Assembly (NCBI GenBank): GCA_016929465.1
Contig: JAFGIT010000298.1
Location: 1-12,241 of the forward strand
Source: JAFGIT01 sp016929465 [NCBI: Candidatus Coatesbacteria bacterium]
GTDB lineage: Bacteria; B130-G9
Direction of reading: 5' to 3'
DNA: 12,241 nucleotides
The translations under genes were made by a program, and so were the position numbers. Each line of letters begins with the position of its first letter. The first letter of the stretch is position 1. The notes beneath the pieces are model-generated. The model was not told where the DNA came from. It did no database searches and saw only the letters and a list, made by a program, of their open reading frames with translations. Positions 1 to 8,135 of the stretch are shown piece after piece.

Positions 1-60
1 AGACTACTCTATCAACAATTGAAGACACAACTCAATTACCTGAACGAATGTCTGTCTTAA
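1..60 (+). CDS. Possible 3' end of a gene entering from the left edge
   Basis: Reading frame 1 is open from the first base to a TAA at 58-60. It would encode 19 residues, leucine- and glutamine-rich (ending QLKTQLNYLNECLS), resembling the end of an amphipathic or coiled-coil helix. If real, it converges with the minus-strand membrane gene that stops at 125. Frame 3 is also open to a TAG at 64-66, so the choice of frame rests only on the more natural residue composition. Nothing about function can be said from 19 residues. Confidence 0.27.
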   Translation, partial: RLLYQQLKTQLNYLNECLS

Positions 61-80
61 GTGCATAGTTCCGTCTGATT

Positions 81-116
81 ATTGGGGCGCCCCGGGGGAG
101 TCCGGTGTCTTCCAAT
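81..116. terminator. GC-rich dyad downstream of the membrane-protein pair
   Basis: Between the possible plus-strand gene end (60) and the minus-strand stop (125) lies a dense palindromic patch. ATTGG at 81-85 is answered by CCAAT at 112-116, and inside it are the self-complementary blocks GGGGCGCCCC (84-93) and CCCCGGGG (90-97). Several alternative hairpins could form. There is no T-tract on either strand, so this is at best a non-canonical terminator or RNA-stabilising structure serving converging transcripts. Confidence 0.25.
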
Positions 117-124
117 AGGCACCA

Positions 125-2248
125 TCAATAGATCTCCGCTCCGGGGAACTCCTCGACCTTCCAAAACAGCGTCTGCCCTATCTGTGAGGGTGGATCGAGC
201 AAACTGAATATGGCTGTCTCGACGACGCCGTCTATGCCCTGGTTCCACTCCCGCCATGGGCCGTTCAACTGCAGAATAGCGCATGGTTTCCCGACAAATT
301 CAGCCCAACTATCTTTTGCTCTCAGAGCCTTGATGTGCGTCGATGCGCTGTCTCGAAATCTCTGCGGCCTGAGCTGCATGTCGATATGCTCTGATAGGTT
401 GAAATTCGAGGTCCGTCTGCTGTAGAGAATATCGAGCCGAACCTCCGCGTCAGTGGCATGCCAGATTCTCGCAGCCCCGGCAAAGGCCTGTGATTGCCTC
501 CCGAGAATTCTCGGCGCAAAGGTCGTTCTCCTCATCTTCGGGAATGGGGCAGGATAGGGGATGATGCCCGCCCACGCATATATGACGTCATTCGCCTTGT
601 CGGAAGAATCCCCGAATGTCGATCTCCGCATGAATTCTGAAGCAGGAATCGACTCGGGCGGCAGCACGCGAAGCGCACGCCCATCGCTGTCGGTGAGCCC
701 GGCCGGGGTATAATATGTATATCCACCGACCGAAGAGGGTAGGCTGACAATTCCCCGGTTGACAATCGCGAGCGAAATGAGTAGCCCGTAGATCGCAACT
801 CGAATCGGCTTGCTCCGCAAGAGCAGCCCGACCATGAGCGCGGGCTTTTTGAAGCGAAGTACAACCAGAAAGAGCGCCAGCGTGATGGACACCCCGATTC
901 CGAATGGTCCCATGACTGCGAATCCGTATCCCCCTGCGGACTGCGAATAAGCAGCTAGACCACACATCAGCAGCATCAAGACCGGAATGAAGATACGGAT
1001 GGATCGCCTTACATCACGCTTTCGATAAATGCGAAGAATGACCCATATTCCGACGAAGCCGATCGCGGTCATGATCGCCAGCATCAAGATGCTCTTCCAG
1101 ATGCCGTGATGGGTCGTGTAAGCCGGTATCTTGGCGGCGTGCCATAGGAAGTACAGAGACACGTAAAGCTCCCTCAATAAGACGGTAACTGCGGCAAGCG
1201 CCACCCAGGTCCGCGCCTTTCGCCACCAGGGGCGCGAGTCTATGTCGGGGCGGTCTCCGACCTTGAGCCCCAGCACGGAGTAGATGAGGATCGCGGCGGA
1301 AAGCGTCAGGAAGAAATTGGTAGGATAGAAGAGATACGCGATCTGGCCAATCAGGAAAGCGTAGAAGACATTGGCGAATATCGACCTCGGATGCTCCGTA
1401 AGGTCCTTTAATGAGACACGATTGAGCAGGCAGATGGCAAGCATCAGCGCCTGGAAAATGGGGACCAGATCGCTTTCGCCCATCGCCATGGAAATGCTGA
1501 CCGTGGGGACACTCGGCACGTTGAAGAGCAGGAATACGACGGGTACCAGGAATGCGAAGTCCCACCTCTTGAAATACCTCGGCCCAGACGTCTCGCCTTC
1601 CTGCATGTGGACCTCTTGTGGCTTGGGCCCCCTATAAGGTAAAAGCATCCCGATTCCCGCAGGGATGCCGAGAACGCAAAGCATCGAGACCAGCCAGCCA
1701 AGAGCGGTTTGAGGAGGGATGTCTGTTACCGAAAGCACGACTCCGCTACAGGCGATAACGACAACGCCGAACGCTCGGAGTATAAGACTAACAGCTCCTA
1801 TGTGCCTTAACTGCCTCGAGCCCAATGTTCTCAATAGCGCAACGCCGACAAGGAGCGACAGCGTTCCGGCGGCTATCAAGACCGTCATCCACCTTGCCTT
1901 CGAGCCGAATCCAGTCTGTAATCTTGATAAATCCATCGCTGCAAACAAAAGGCATAGCGTTAAGAGCCCCCACCAAATCGCTGCAAAGGCACGTCCAGCC
2001 ACCTGTATGACTGAAGCGATACCACGCCCTCGCCGGCCAGCACCGGGCGAGACTGCAAGACCTATACCCAGCACAGAGAGAAAGACGATCGAGGCATCGA
2101 GAAGAAAATGCCCGAGGCCTATATTCGACCAGAAAAGGTGATATACGCTATCAGAGACCTTCTCAAATGCGTGGTACACCGGCCCGACTTCAGACCCGGT
2201 GAAGAAGGGGAACTGCCGAGTAAATATTGATTGTGCGCTCGAATGCAA
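125..2248 (-). CDS. Polytopic membrane protein with C-terminal extracytoplasmic domain, paralog A (unknown family)
   Basis: I do not recognise this family. The 707-residue protein has about 14 hydrophobic segments between residues 48 and 500, then a soluble tail of about 205 residues. Basic loops at 409-418 and 465-483 look cytoplasmic by the positive-inside rule, which places the tail outside the cytoplasm. It is a tandem paralog of the upstream gene. Shared blocks are DIPPQTALGW (176-185), NRV near 276, and in the tail RALRVLPPES (524-533), WAG (559-561), PRILGRQSQAFAGAAR (579-594) and RLDILYSRR (604-612). The start is TTG at 2248. The frame is closed by TAG 15 bases upstream, and the N-terminus aligns with the paralog (QSIFTRQFPFF against QLLFARKIPLF). 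An AGGA lies about 10 nt upstream. The gap to the upstream stop is 26 bp, so the two genes are probably cotranscribed. No catalytic motif is visible; envelope transport or assembly is a guess. Confidence 0.85.
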   Translation of the reverse strand: MHSSAQSIFTRQFPFFTGSEVGPVYHAFEKVSDSVYHLFWSNIGLGHFLLDASIVFLSVLGIGLAVSPGAGRRGRGIASVIQVAGRAFAAIWWGLLTLCLLFAAMDLSRLQTGFGSKARWMTVLIAAGTLSLLVGVALLRTLGSRQLRHIGAVSLILRAFGVVVIACSGVVLSVTDIPPQTALGWLVSMLCVLGIPAGIGMLLPYRGPKPQEVHMQEGETSGPRYFKRWDFAFLVPVVFLLFNVPSVPTVSISMAMGESDLVPIFQALMLAICLLNRVSLKDLTEHPRSIFANVFYAFLIGQIAYLFYPTNFFLTLSAAILIYSVLGLKVGDRPDIDSRPWWRKARTWVALAAVTVLLRELYVSLYFLWHAAKIPAYTTHHGIWKSILMLAIMTAIGFVGIWVILRIYRKRDVRRSIRIFIPVLMLLMCGLAAYSQSAGGYGFAVMGPFGIGVSITLALFLVVLRFKKPALMVGLLLRSKPIRVAIYGLLISLAIVNRGIVSLPSSVGGYTYYTPAGLTDSDGRALRVLPPESIPASEFMRRSTFGDSSDKANDVIYAWAGIIPYPAPFPKMRRTTFAPRILGRQSQAFAGAARIWHATDAEVRLDILYSRRTSNFNLSEHIDMQLRPQRFRDSASTHIKALRAKDSWAEFVGKPCAILQLNGPWREWNQGIDGVVETAIFSLLDPPSQIGQTLFWKVEEFPGAEIY

Positions 2249-2274
2249 TTGGTGTTGTTCCTATCTATCCGGGT

Positions 2275-4347
2275 TTATTTAATCGTGACCCCTGGCATGC
2301 CATCCATCCGCCAGATGTGTTTCAGAGCCTCGTGGCCCGGCGAATTCAAGAGCGCGATGATCGCCACTTCTACGACAGATGCGGGAAGGTCATTCCAAGA
2401 GCGGCAAGGGCTACACGGATCCAGGATGGCGCGGGGATATTTGACATACTCCCGCCAGGCTTCGATTTGCTTCAGATTGTTCAGGGCCACTTCGGCCCGG
2501 CGCCTGATGCGTTTGGGCATGAGCTGTAGTTTCAGATGATCTGAGAGGCTTGTTCCTGTCAGACGGCGGCTATATAGAACATCAAGCCTCGTATCCGAAG
2601 CCATCTCGGCTCGCGTCATTCTCGCGGCACCGGCAATAAACTGTGATGGGTTTCCCAATAGCCTTGGAATTCGCACAAACGCCTTTGGAAGAACGGCGGG
2701 CATGCCGACTACGCCGGCCCAAACTTGGAGAGAATCCGCGCGAGCTCCGTTGATGTCACCGAAGATCGATTGCTGAAGAAACCCAGATGCGGAAGTGCTC
2801 TCGGGCGATAAAACCTCAAGAGCGCGGTATCCGTTCTCCAACATGGGCGCCGATGAATAATGCAGAAGTCCAAATGGAAGGGAGGGATAGTTGTTGAGAC
2901 CGCGAGCTAGAATCGCAATCACGACCATTGCCGCATATACGGCCAATCTTGCTGGTCTTCCCCTTAAAACTCTTGCGGCCAGGATGGCGGGTCTCTTGAA
3001 GACTAAAACGACCAAGATCAATGGAAGTGTCACGATGGCCCCGATCTTAAGGGAGAGCATGGAACTCTCGGTCCAACTCGGGAACGGGCCGCCCTCTGAA
3101 TACCTCCTCCAGAGGACAGTCGCGCAGATGAAAGCGAGCACGCTGATAATGGTGAATCTTATGAGTCGCCTAAGGTCTATTTTTCGCCGGATAATCATGT
3201 CAATCAGTATTGCGAAAATGTAGATGGCAACTATCAGCATTGCCCCTCCTTCCCTCCCGATTTTTTCGGCCGAGTAGGATAGATACTGATAGAGCATCCA
3301 ACCAAAAGCGGCGCTTATCGCCCAGAACCGACCCTGCTGCCACCATTTTCTTGGGGCGATTTCGCCTTCCCCGGCGACCCTAAGAGATAGTATCAGGCAA
3401 ACCATAAAGGCCAAGAGAGTCGCGGTAGATGGATCGAATTGTGCAGCAGGCACGCATAGGCGAAGGGCAATTGCGGCGCCCAAGACATTACCGAAAAGGG
3501 ACCTCGAATTCTCCGCAATCTCCTTCTCCGGGACGCGGTTGAATAAGCATATCGATAAGAGAAGTGCCTGTAGCGGTGGAGCTATATAGCTCTGCCATAG
3601 TTCCGGGATCAAGCGATTTCCCCTGACCAGCATATAGACAAATAGAACGGCTAATGTGAAATCCCAAGCGCTAAAATAGCGGGCGCCCTTCAGGATGCGG
3701 TCTGGCAGGGGCATGGTCTCCTCGGCTGTCTGATTCGAAAGCACGAGGCCGATGCCTGCCGGTACCCCAAGTATCGAGAGCTGGACGACCACCCACCCCA
3801 GGGCAGTTTGCGGTGGAAAATCGACGATATGAAGGAGCGAGGCGCAGCCGAACGCGACGATCAAGCCGCTCATTCTGACGAGAATATCCGATCTGAGAAC
3901 GCCCACTCGGTCATCCTTGAGCCGTCGGAGGCCTTTCACACCAGCGGCAATCAGACCGGCGGCTATGAGCGCGAATACGACAGTCCAAAGCGAGTGTTCG
4001 CCGCGCTCTAAGGGCAACCGGTGGATATCGATTGCAGCGATCAGGAGGCAAAGCGCAGTGACACCGCACCAAAGCGCGCCCCAGACGCGCCCAGCCCTAA
4101 TTAGAAGTGAAATGACGTCTCTTTTCACATAGTGCTTGCCAGAGCTCATGGCTAGGCTCAGAAGGAGAAAACCGACAGCCAGAAATGCTGTATCAGAAAT
4201 GAAGTGGCCGGCCTTTACCTCTGCCCAATCGAGCCTATACGTGCCGGTCGCGATTTGCTGTAGAGGGGTAAAAGTGGAGTTGTCTGCCAGCTGCGAGAAG
4301 AGTGGTATTTTCCTCGCGAATAGCAATTGTCCAAGTGGGCACGTCAA
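2275..4347 (-). CDS. Polytopic membrane protein with C-terminal extracytoplasmic domain, paralog B (unknown family)
   Basis: A 690-residue membrane protein, homologous along its whole length to the gene just downstream; the family is unknown to me. Hydrophobic segments run from about residue 48 to 482, with basic loops at 387-397 and 451-467. A soluble domain at 483-690 is predicted to be outside the cytoplasm. The signature DFPPQTALGW sits at 176-185, the same coordinates as in paralog A, followed in both by a G[VI]PAGIG stretch at 194-200. Tail motifs are YRALEVLSPES (507-517), SIFGD (527-531), PRLLGNPSQFIAGAAR (561-576) and RLDVLYSRR (587-595). The start is TTG at 4347, supported by GAGAGG 8 nt upstream and by alignment of the N-terminus with paralog A. 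A strong promoter lies about 50 bp upstream. It is probably the first gene of a two-gene transcript. The conserved charged and aromatic tail may bind a ligand or partner, but no enzyme motif is evident. Confidence 0.86.
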   Translation of the reverse strand: MTCPLGQLLFARKIPLFSQLADNSTFTPLQQIATGTYRLDWAEVKAGHFISDTAFLAVGFLLLSLAMSSGKHYVKRDVISLLIRAGRVWGALWCGVTALCLLIAAIDIHRLPLERGEHSLWTVVFALIAAGLIAAGVKGLRRLKDDRVGVLRSDILVRMSGLIVAFGCASLLHIVDFPPQTALGWVVVQLSILGVPAGIGLVLSNQTAEETMPLPDRILKGARYFSAWDFTLAVLFVYMLVRGNRLIPELWQSYIAPPLQALLLSICLFNRVPEKEIAENSRSLFGNVLGAAIALRLCVPAAQFDPSTATLLAFMVCLILSLRVAGEGEIAPRKWWQQGRFWAISAAFGWMLYQYLSYSAEKIGREGGAMLIVAIYIFAILIDMIIRRKIDLRRLIRFTIISVLAFICATVLWRRYSEGGPFPSWTESSMLSLKIGAIVTLPLILVVLVFKRPAILAARVLRGRPARLAVYAAMVVIAILARGLNNYPSLPFGLLHYSSAPMLENGYRALEVLSPESTSASGFLQQSIFGDINGARADSLQVWAGVVGMPAVLPKAFVRIPRLLGNPSQFIAGAARMTRAEMASDTRLDVLYSRRLTGTSLSDHLKLQLMPKRIRRRAEVALNNLKQIEAWREYVKYPRAILDPCSPCRSWNDLPASVVEVAIIALLNSPGHEALKHIWRMDGMPGVTIK

Positions 4348-4397
4348 CTGACCGGCCTCTCGATGGGGAATACATAAAACATAATATCCACATAATA

Positions 4398-4426
4398 ACT
4401 ATAAGTATTGGGATAGAGGAAGTCAA
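4398..4426 (-). promoter_or_regulatory. Sigma70-type promoter for the membrane-protein pair
   Basis: On the minus strand, TTGACT (plus 4421-4426) and TATAGT (plus 4398-4403) are separated by exactly 17 bases. Each box matches the consensus at five of six positions. Transcription would start near 4391, giving a leader of roughly 44 nt before the TTG start at 4347. The surrounding DNA is AT-rich compared with its neighbours. This is the best promoter in the window. Confidence 0.6.
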
Positions 4427-4458
4427 GCAAGTCATAGGCAGGTACTATGAGCGGGGCG

Positions 4459-4488
4459 GGGAATAGGGGGAAATCTCCCCCGATTCCC
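4459..4488 (-). terminator. Strong hairpin after the propeller gene
   Basis: GGGGGA (4466-4471) pairs with TCCCCC (4476-4481) around a four-base loop. One A/G mismatch follows, then GGGAAT (4459-4464) pairs with ATTCCC (4483-4488). This gives 12 base pairs in a compact 30-base hairpin. It lies 32 bases past the propeller stop codon and before the next gene's promoter, where a terminator is expected. Read on the minus strand it is followed by C-rich sequence rather than a T-tract, so it may act with Rho or as an mRNA 3'-end stabiliser. Confidence 0.55.
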
Positions 4489-4520
4489 TATTTCGGCTAG
4501 GCCGCAAGGCGCGAGGAAAG

Positions 4521-6221
4521 TCAGTCAGCCGTAGCCGCGCCGACTGTGAAGTAAGGCCAGATGTCGCTGGTGTTGCCATTGACATCCGTGGCCATGAGTT
4601 CGAGGAGGAACCTGCCGGGAGCAAGCATTCCGGCGTCGATATTCAATTCGAGGCTGAATTCATCCGGCGAATCACCTCGCGTGAGCGAATACCCGGTCGA
4701 CTGCCCATTGATGAGCACATCGACCGAAGATATCTTAGAAGCTCCCTGCGGGTGATACACATTCGCTTCTATCGAGAGGGAGCCGCCCTGGTCGGTGACC
4801 TCAGAGAGCCCGTACCCGGCGGTTGTTATCTTAGGCCTTGCCTCGGTCGATTCGGAGCTTTTGCCAAAGGCGTAGAGAGAACAAGTCACAGGGAAGTCAA
4901 AGTCCTGAGCAAACATGTAGATGCGGTTATCAGGCCCAACAGCGGGCTCGCAGTTCGACCAGTTGAGGTCCGTTGAGCTCGAAGGGAATTCCTCGTGTGC
5001 TATCTCCTCCCCCTGGGAGTCAAAGACGTCGCAGCATCCGACGCTTGACTGCTCAATGCCCTGCTCGAGCTGAACGTATGAATAGAAAATATACACACAC
5101 CCGTCGGCATCGACGATCGGATGCTTCATCAGGGAGTATCTTCTCTCCCTATTGTTGGACCATTCATTCGACCATAGAAGCGCGCCATCTCGGTTTATTG
5201 CAGTCAGGACGCCTGCTAGACTGCTGTCGTCCCAGCCTCTTTGCCAGAAGGCATAGTATATGCCATGAGCTGAATCCATCGCCAATGGAAAACCTCTGCC
5301 GCTGTTGATCCCATCGTCATAATAAAGGTCCGACGGCGTGAACTCCCACTCAACGGCACCTGTTGTCATATTCATCGCGATGACGCCCGCTTCCCTGTGA
5401 TCGAGACTGCTACGTACCAGGCAGAGATTGTTCGCATTATCGACAAGGGGCATCCCGAGAACGATATTGTCCTGTCGCCAGAATAATTCCCCGCTCGAGA
5501 GGAAGCAAAGCAACGAGGCGGGGGTCTCTGATGCATAGACATCATTCAGGTTGGCTGTGCTAACGAGTATAATCGAATTCTGGTTTACTGCCGGCGGATA
5601 GAGGATATTGAGATTGCCCAGTTCGAACATCCACGTCAGGCTTCCATCAACCCACCACATGTTCGCCAGCGCACAGGCAGATCCTATCGAATCATCGTCC
5701 TTTCGCATGGGCAGAATGATCTCTCCGTCCGGTGCGATTGCCGGAGTCTTGAAGTAGAAGTCGTTCAAGGGACCGGGGATCGTATATTCATCTAGCTCGT
5801 TGCCGCTGACATCAAATGCGTGAAGGGTGTTCACCAGGCCTGCATATAACGTATCCCCGCTGATTACACCGACCTCTGTTCCAGCATTATAGGCAGGCCC
5901 GAGGTCCTTCTGATAGAGCAATTGGCCGCCAGGGCCAAAGGCGTAGAGGTTGTGGCTCAAGGCGAAGACCGAACCGCTCTCCGAGACCGTCGCATACACC
6001 GGGCCATAGTGGAATTGCTCCGCGTCAGGCGGAGTCTGTGACTTCCAGAGCAGGGCAATATCCTCGCCTGGTCCGGACCTCGTACTCTGAAATGTCCGAG
6101 CGCTGTTCGCGCCGACCATGGCCCAGGGCGATTCCGCCTGAGCCCGGTAGGTTGGGAAAAAAATCGTGACGCTGATCAAGGTCAGCACAAAAGACCAGAA
6201 CGCGCTTCGTCTTGGAAGCAT
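4521..6221 (-). CDS. Secreted PQQ-like beta-propeller protein with C-terminal Ig-like domain
   Basis: A Sec signal peptide is clear: basic PRR, a hydrophobic core (about residues 8-25 from this start), then a cleavage-like AQA before ESPW. The mature protein opens with a W-x-M-x-G-x-x-x-A-R-T signature typical of secreted PQQ-like propellers. Repeated blades of about 40-50 residues follow, such as LYAFGPGGQLLYQ, LHAFDVSGNEL, IAMNMTTGAVEWEF and LTAINRDGALLW, about seven or eight in all to roughly residue 455. The last 100 residues look like an Ig/CARDB-type beta-sandwich (DVLINGQ and LELMATDVNGN). No quinoprotein dehydrogenase active-site motif was seen, so a structural, binding or envelope-assembly role is likelier than catalysis. 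I place the start at the ATG ending at 6221, because GGGAGG lies 6 nt upstream; the ATG two codons earlier (6227) abuts that site. It has its own promoter and a 3' hairpin, so it is probably monocistronic. Confidence 0.88.
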   Translation of the reverse strand: MLPRRSAFWSFVLTLISVTIFFPTYRAQAESPWAMVGANSARTFQSTRSGPGEDIALLWKSQTPPDAEQFHYGPVYATVSESGSVFALSHNLYAFGPGGQLLYQKDLGPAYNAGTEVGVISGDTLYAGLVNTLHAFDVSGNELDEYTIPGPLNDFYFKTPAIAPDGEIILPMRKDDDSIGSACALANMWWVDGSLTWMFELGNLNILYPPAVNQNSIILVSTANLNDVYASETPASLLCFLSSGELFWRQDNIVLGMPLVDNANNLCLVRSSLDHREAGVIAMNMTTGAVEWEFTPSDLYYDDGINSGRGFPLAMDSAHGIYYAFWQRGWDDSSLAGVLTAINRDGALLWSNEWSNNRERRYSLMKHPIVDADGCVYIFYSYVQLEQGIEQSSVGCCDVFDSQGEEIAHEEFPSSSTDLNWSNCEPAVGPDNRIYMFAQDFDFPVTCSLYAFGKSSESTEARPKITTAGYGLSEVTDQGGSLSIEANVYHPQGASKISSVDVLINGQSTGYSLTRGDSPDEFSLELNIDAGMLAPGRFLLELMATDVNGNTSDIWPYFTVGAATAD

Positions 6222-6227
6222 GTCCAT

Positions 6228-6233
6228 CCTCCC
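6228..6233 (-). promoter_or_regulatory. Ribosome binding site deciding the propeller start
   Basis: GGGAGG on the minus strand lies directly against the ATG at 6225-6227 and exactly 6 nt before the ATG at 6219-6221. Spacing favours the second ATG as the true start, shortening the protein by two residues. Confidence 0.6.
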
Positions 6234-6300
6234 TCTTCCCGTTGTGGTTAGTTAGGGTAGCCCGAGAATCCCCTGTACATAGCATCAACTATCACTGTAA

Positions 6301-6329
6301 AATATGACCAGATCAGGCGAAAACGTCAA
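6301..6329 (-). promoter_or_regulatory. Candidate sigma70-type promoter for the propeller gene
   Basis: On the minus strand, TTGACG (plus 6324-6329; five of six consensus) and CATATT (plus 6301-6306; four of six) are separated by 17 bases. Transcription would start near 6294, giving a leader of roughly 70 nt. It falls within the 214-bp gap after the glycosyltransferase stop. The rest of that gap shows no gene and no convincing terminator; a 5-bp dyad (TTCGG/CCGAA) near 6376-6394 has no T-tract. Confidence 0.42.
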
Positions 6330-6435
6330 TTATGAGGTAGGCGCTGGCGGTCGAAGGGCTATCAGAGAGAGCTTCTTCGGATTCAGACCCGAATACTGCG
6401 CAGAGTCAGCTTGTCGGTCTGTATCAATAGAGTCC

Positions 6436-8031
6436 TCATCGTTTTCTGTAGAGGATGAACCGGTACTTGTGGAACAAATCGAGCATCGCCTCATCCCCCA
6501 CGAGCTCGTAATCCACGTTCAGGACCTCGTGGTCCAGCAGCATATTCTGGTAGTTGTGCTCCGACCAGGTCTGGCCTGTGACATCGACGAGTAGGAGGTA
6601 GTTAGGCTTCCGGCGGAAGATATACATGGGTTCGAATTTCGCATGTGCCTCTCCCTCGAGGTGTGCGATATAGCGGTCCATCAGCCCCCGCATGTCGATC
6701 GTCTTCAGCTTCGAGTAGTATGGGATCAAACCCGCCTCCCCCAGGGCGACAGTTGAGTTCGGGGGAATCTCCTCTCGCATCATGCAGGCAATCGAATAAT
6801 ATTCCCTGTTCAGAAGATCTCGAACCAGATAGCCCGAAGGGCTCCCTGTCACCACAGCAATGTCCACGACGTGATAGACAATCAGCGCGATGATTGTGAC
6901 AATGATGGCGCCATACAGACTCCGCCGCGACCTCTTTTGGCTTCTCGCCTCACCAAGACGGTCCCAGAGCCGCACTGTGCCGAATTGCACCAGCAGCACC
7001 ACCGCGGGTATCACCGGCATAAACAGCCTGTAGCTCCCCATCCAGTCGCCTCCTGAGTAGATGATGAAGGCAGACATCGCGACCAATTGCCACAGAAGGA
7101 ACCAGTATCCAGCCTTCGCATTCTTGTCGTGAACCTCCAATTCACGCTTTCGGTTGATGAAGATCGGGCTCAGACAGAGGAATATGAATGGGCCGAAGAT
7201 CGTTGCGATCCCGAAGCCGAAATATTCGAGGCCATCCCAGAATTGTGCCGCACCACCTCCGGTGGCCTTCGCGTAGAAAGTGTTCGGGAAGATATCTCCA
7301 TAGTAGGAGTATCTCCACGCAATGAAGCCAGCGAAAGGTATCGAGTATGCCGCAACATTGATGAGCATCCGCTTGAAGCTGCCCGCTTGCCGCACAGTGC
7401 GGAAAAAGACCATCGATAACGCGGCGAGATACAGAATCGGGATTTCCGGTCTTGTGATTGAGGCCAGAAAGAAAAGGAGCGAGAACAGGATGTGATCTCT
7501 CACTCTCGACCCCCTGCCGACAACTATCTTCAGGCCGTAATACTGGGCCTTGGCTACTAAAAGCGCGCAAAAACTCGTCTCGAGGCCGCCTACCGTCCAT
7601 GCCACGAATTGAGGTGATGCGCATAGAAGGAGCGGCGCTAGAATCACAATTAGCAGCGGGCGAGTATCATCCTCTCCAACATCGCTTAGTAGCCGAGATG
7701 ATTTGCGCACAATTAGGACGCACAAGAGACCGGAAAAAAGGCCCAACGCCTTTGACCAAATCAAAAGCCCATGCGCGAATTCGCTCAGATTTAGGTAAAC
7801 GAGCAAAGAGAGAATCTGTGCGAAGAGAAAGTTCGAATAGCCCTCGACCCTCTCGCCAGTGTTGAAGACAAGGCCTTTACCGGTGGCCTCATTTTCCGCG
7901 TAGCGGAAGGTTATGAAGGCGTCATCGGTCGAGGAATTGATGAAGTGGAAGGCAACGAGTGCAAAGAGAAGGATTAGAATTGTGAGTGCCGTCTGTTGGC
8001 GGCCAATCATGTCCTCGAGTGCTCTGCCCAT
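6436..8031 (-). CDS. GT-C family polytopic glycosyltransferase (AftB/GT39-like)
   Basis: A 531-residue integral membrane protein of the GT-C fold, which transfers a sugar from a polyprenyl-phosphate donor to an acceptor outside the cytoplasm. After the first transmembrane segment (about 14-31) comes the typical first loop, with the DD pair at residues 36-37 in TDDAFITFRYAEN followed by GERVEGYSNFL (59-69); the acidic pair is the expected catalytic centre. Further family motifs are GDIFPNTFYAK (about 245-255), GGDWMGSYRLFMPVIP (about 327-342) and a soluble C-terminal region with GLIPYYSKLKTIDMRGLMD. These resemble mycobacterial AftB-type arabinofuranosyltransferases and many unnamed bacterial homologues; the sugar and acceptor cannot be told from sequence. 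The ATG at 8031 lacks a clear ribosome site, and the ATG at 8010 (Met8) is an alternative. It lies 104 bp after map. A TAGAAT (plus 8050-8055) could be a -10 box but has no matching -35. Confidence 0.88.
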   Translation of the reverse strand: MGRALEDMIGRQQTALTILILLFALVAFHFINSSTDDAFITFRYAENEATGKGLVFNTGERVEGYSNFLFAQILSLLVYLNLSEFAHGLLIWSKALGLFSGLLCVLIVRKSSRLLSDVGEDDTRPLLIVILAPLLLCASPQFVAWTVGGLETSFCALLVAKAQYYGLKIVVGRGSRVRDHILFSLLFFLASITRPEIPILYLAALSMVFFRTVRQAGSFKRMLINVAAYSIPFAGFIAWRYSYYGDIFPNTFYAKATGGGAAQFWDGLEYFGFGIATIFGPFIFLCLSPIFINRKRELEVHDKNAKAGYWFLLWQLVAMSAFIIYSGGDWMGSYRLFMPVIPAVVLLVQFGTVRLWDRLGEARSQKRSRRSLYGAIIVTIIALIVYHVVDIAVVTGSPSGYLVRDLLNREYYSIACMMREEIPPNSTVALGEAGLIPYYSKLKTIDMRGLMDRYIAHLEGEAHAKFEPMYIFRRKPNYLLLVDVTGQTWSEHNYQNMLLDHEVLNVDYELVGDEAMLDLFHKYRFILYRKR

Positions 8032-8135
8032 CGTTCAGGAGATCACCGCATTCTATCCTCGGGCCCCGCCGGCTGCCCCGCAAAATTCCCCTGGAGCGCA
8101 GCCGCTCTTAGGGTTGGCTTTCCCGAATGATTGCA

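Noticed and set aside
1014-1565. 183-codon open frame on the minus strand inside paralog A
   Set aside because: It is an out-of-frame shadow of the membrane-protein gene, arginine- and proline-rich with no ribosome site or family motifs; the overlapping frame aligns with its paralog.
1719-2141. 140-codon plus-strand frame antisense to paralog A
   Set aside because: Composition is that of a reversed hydrophobic gene (rich in R, P, T, S), with no homology signal or ribosome site.
4521-6221. PQQ-dependent alcohol/glucose dehydrogenase
   Set aside because: Blades are PQQ-like, but no quinoprotein active-site disulfide or catalytic motif was seen and the C-terminus is an Ig-like domain rather than a cytochrome.
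8032-8135. Terminator or promoter between map and the glycosyltransferase
   Set aside because: A GAGCG/CGCTC dyad lacks a T-tract, and the lone TAGAAT has no -35 partner at 16-18 bases, so neither is supported enough to list.
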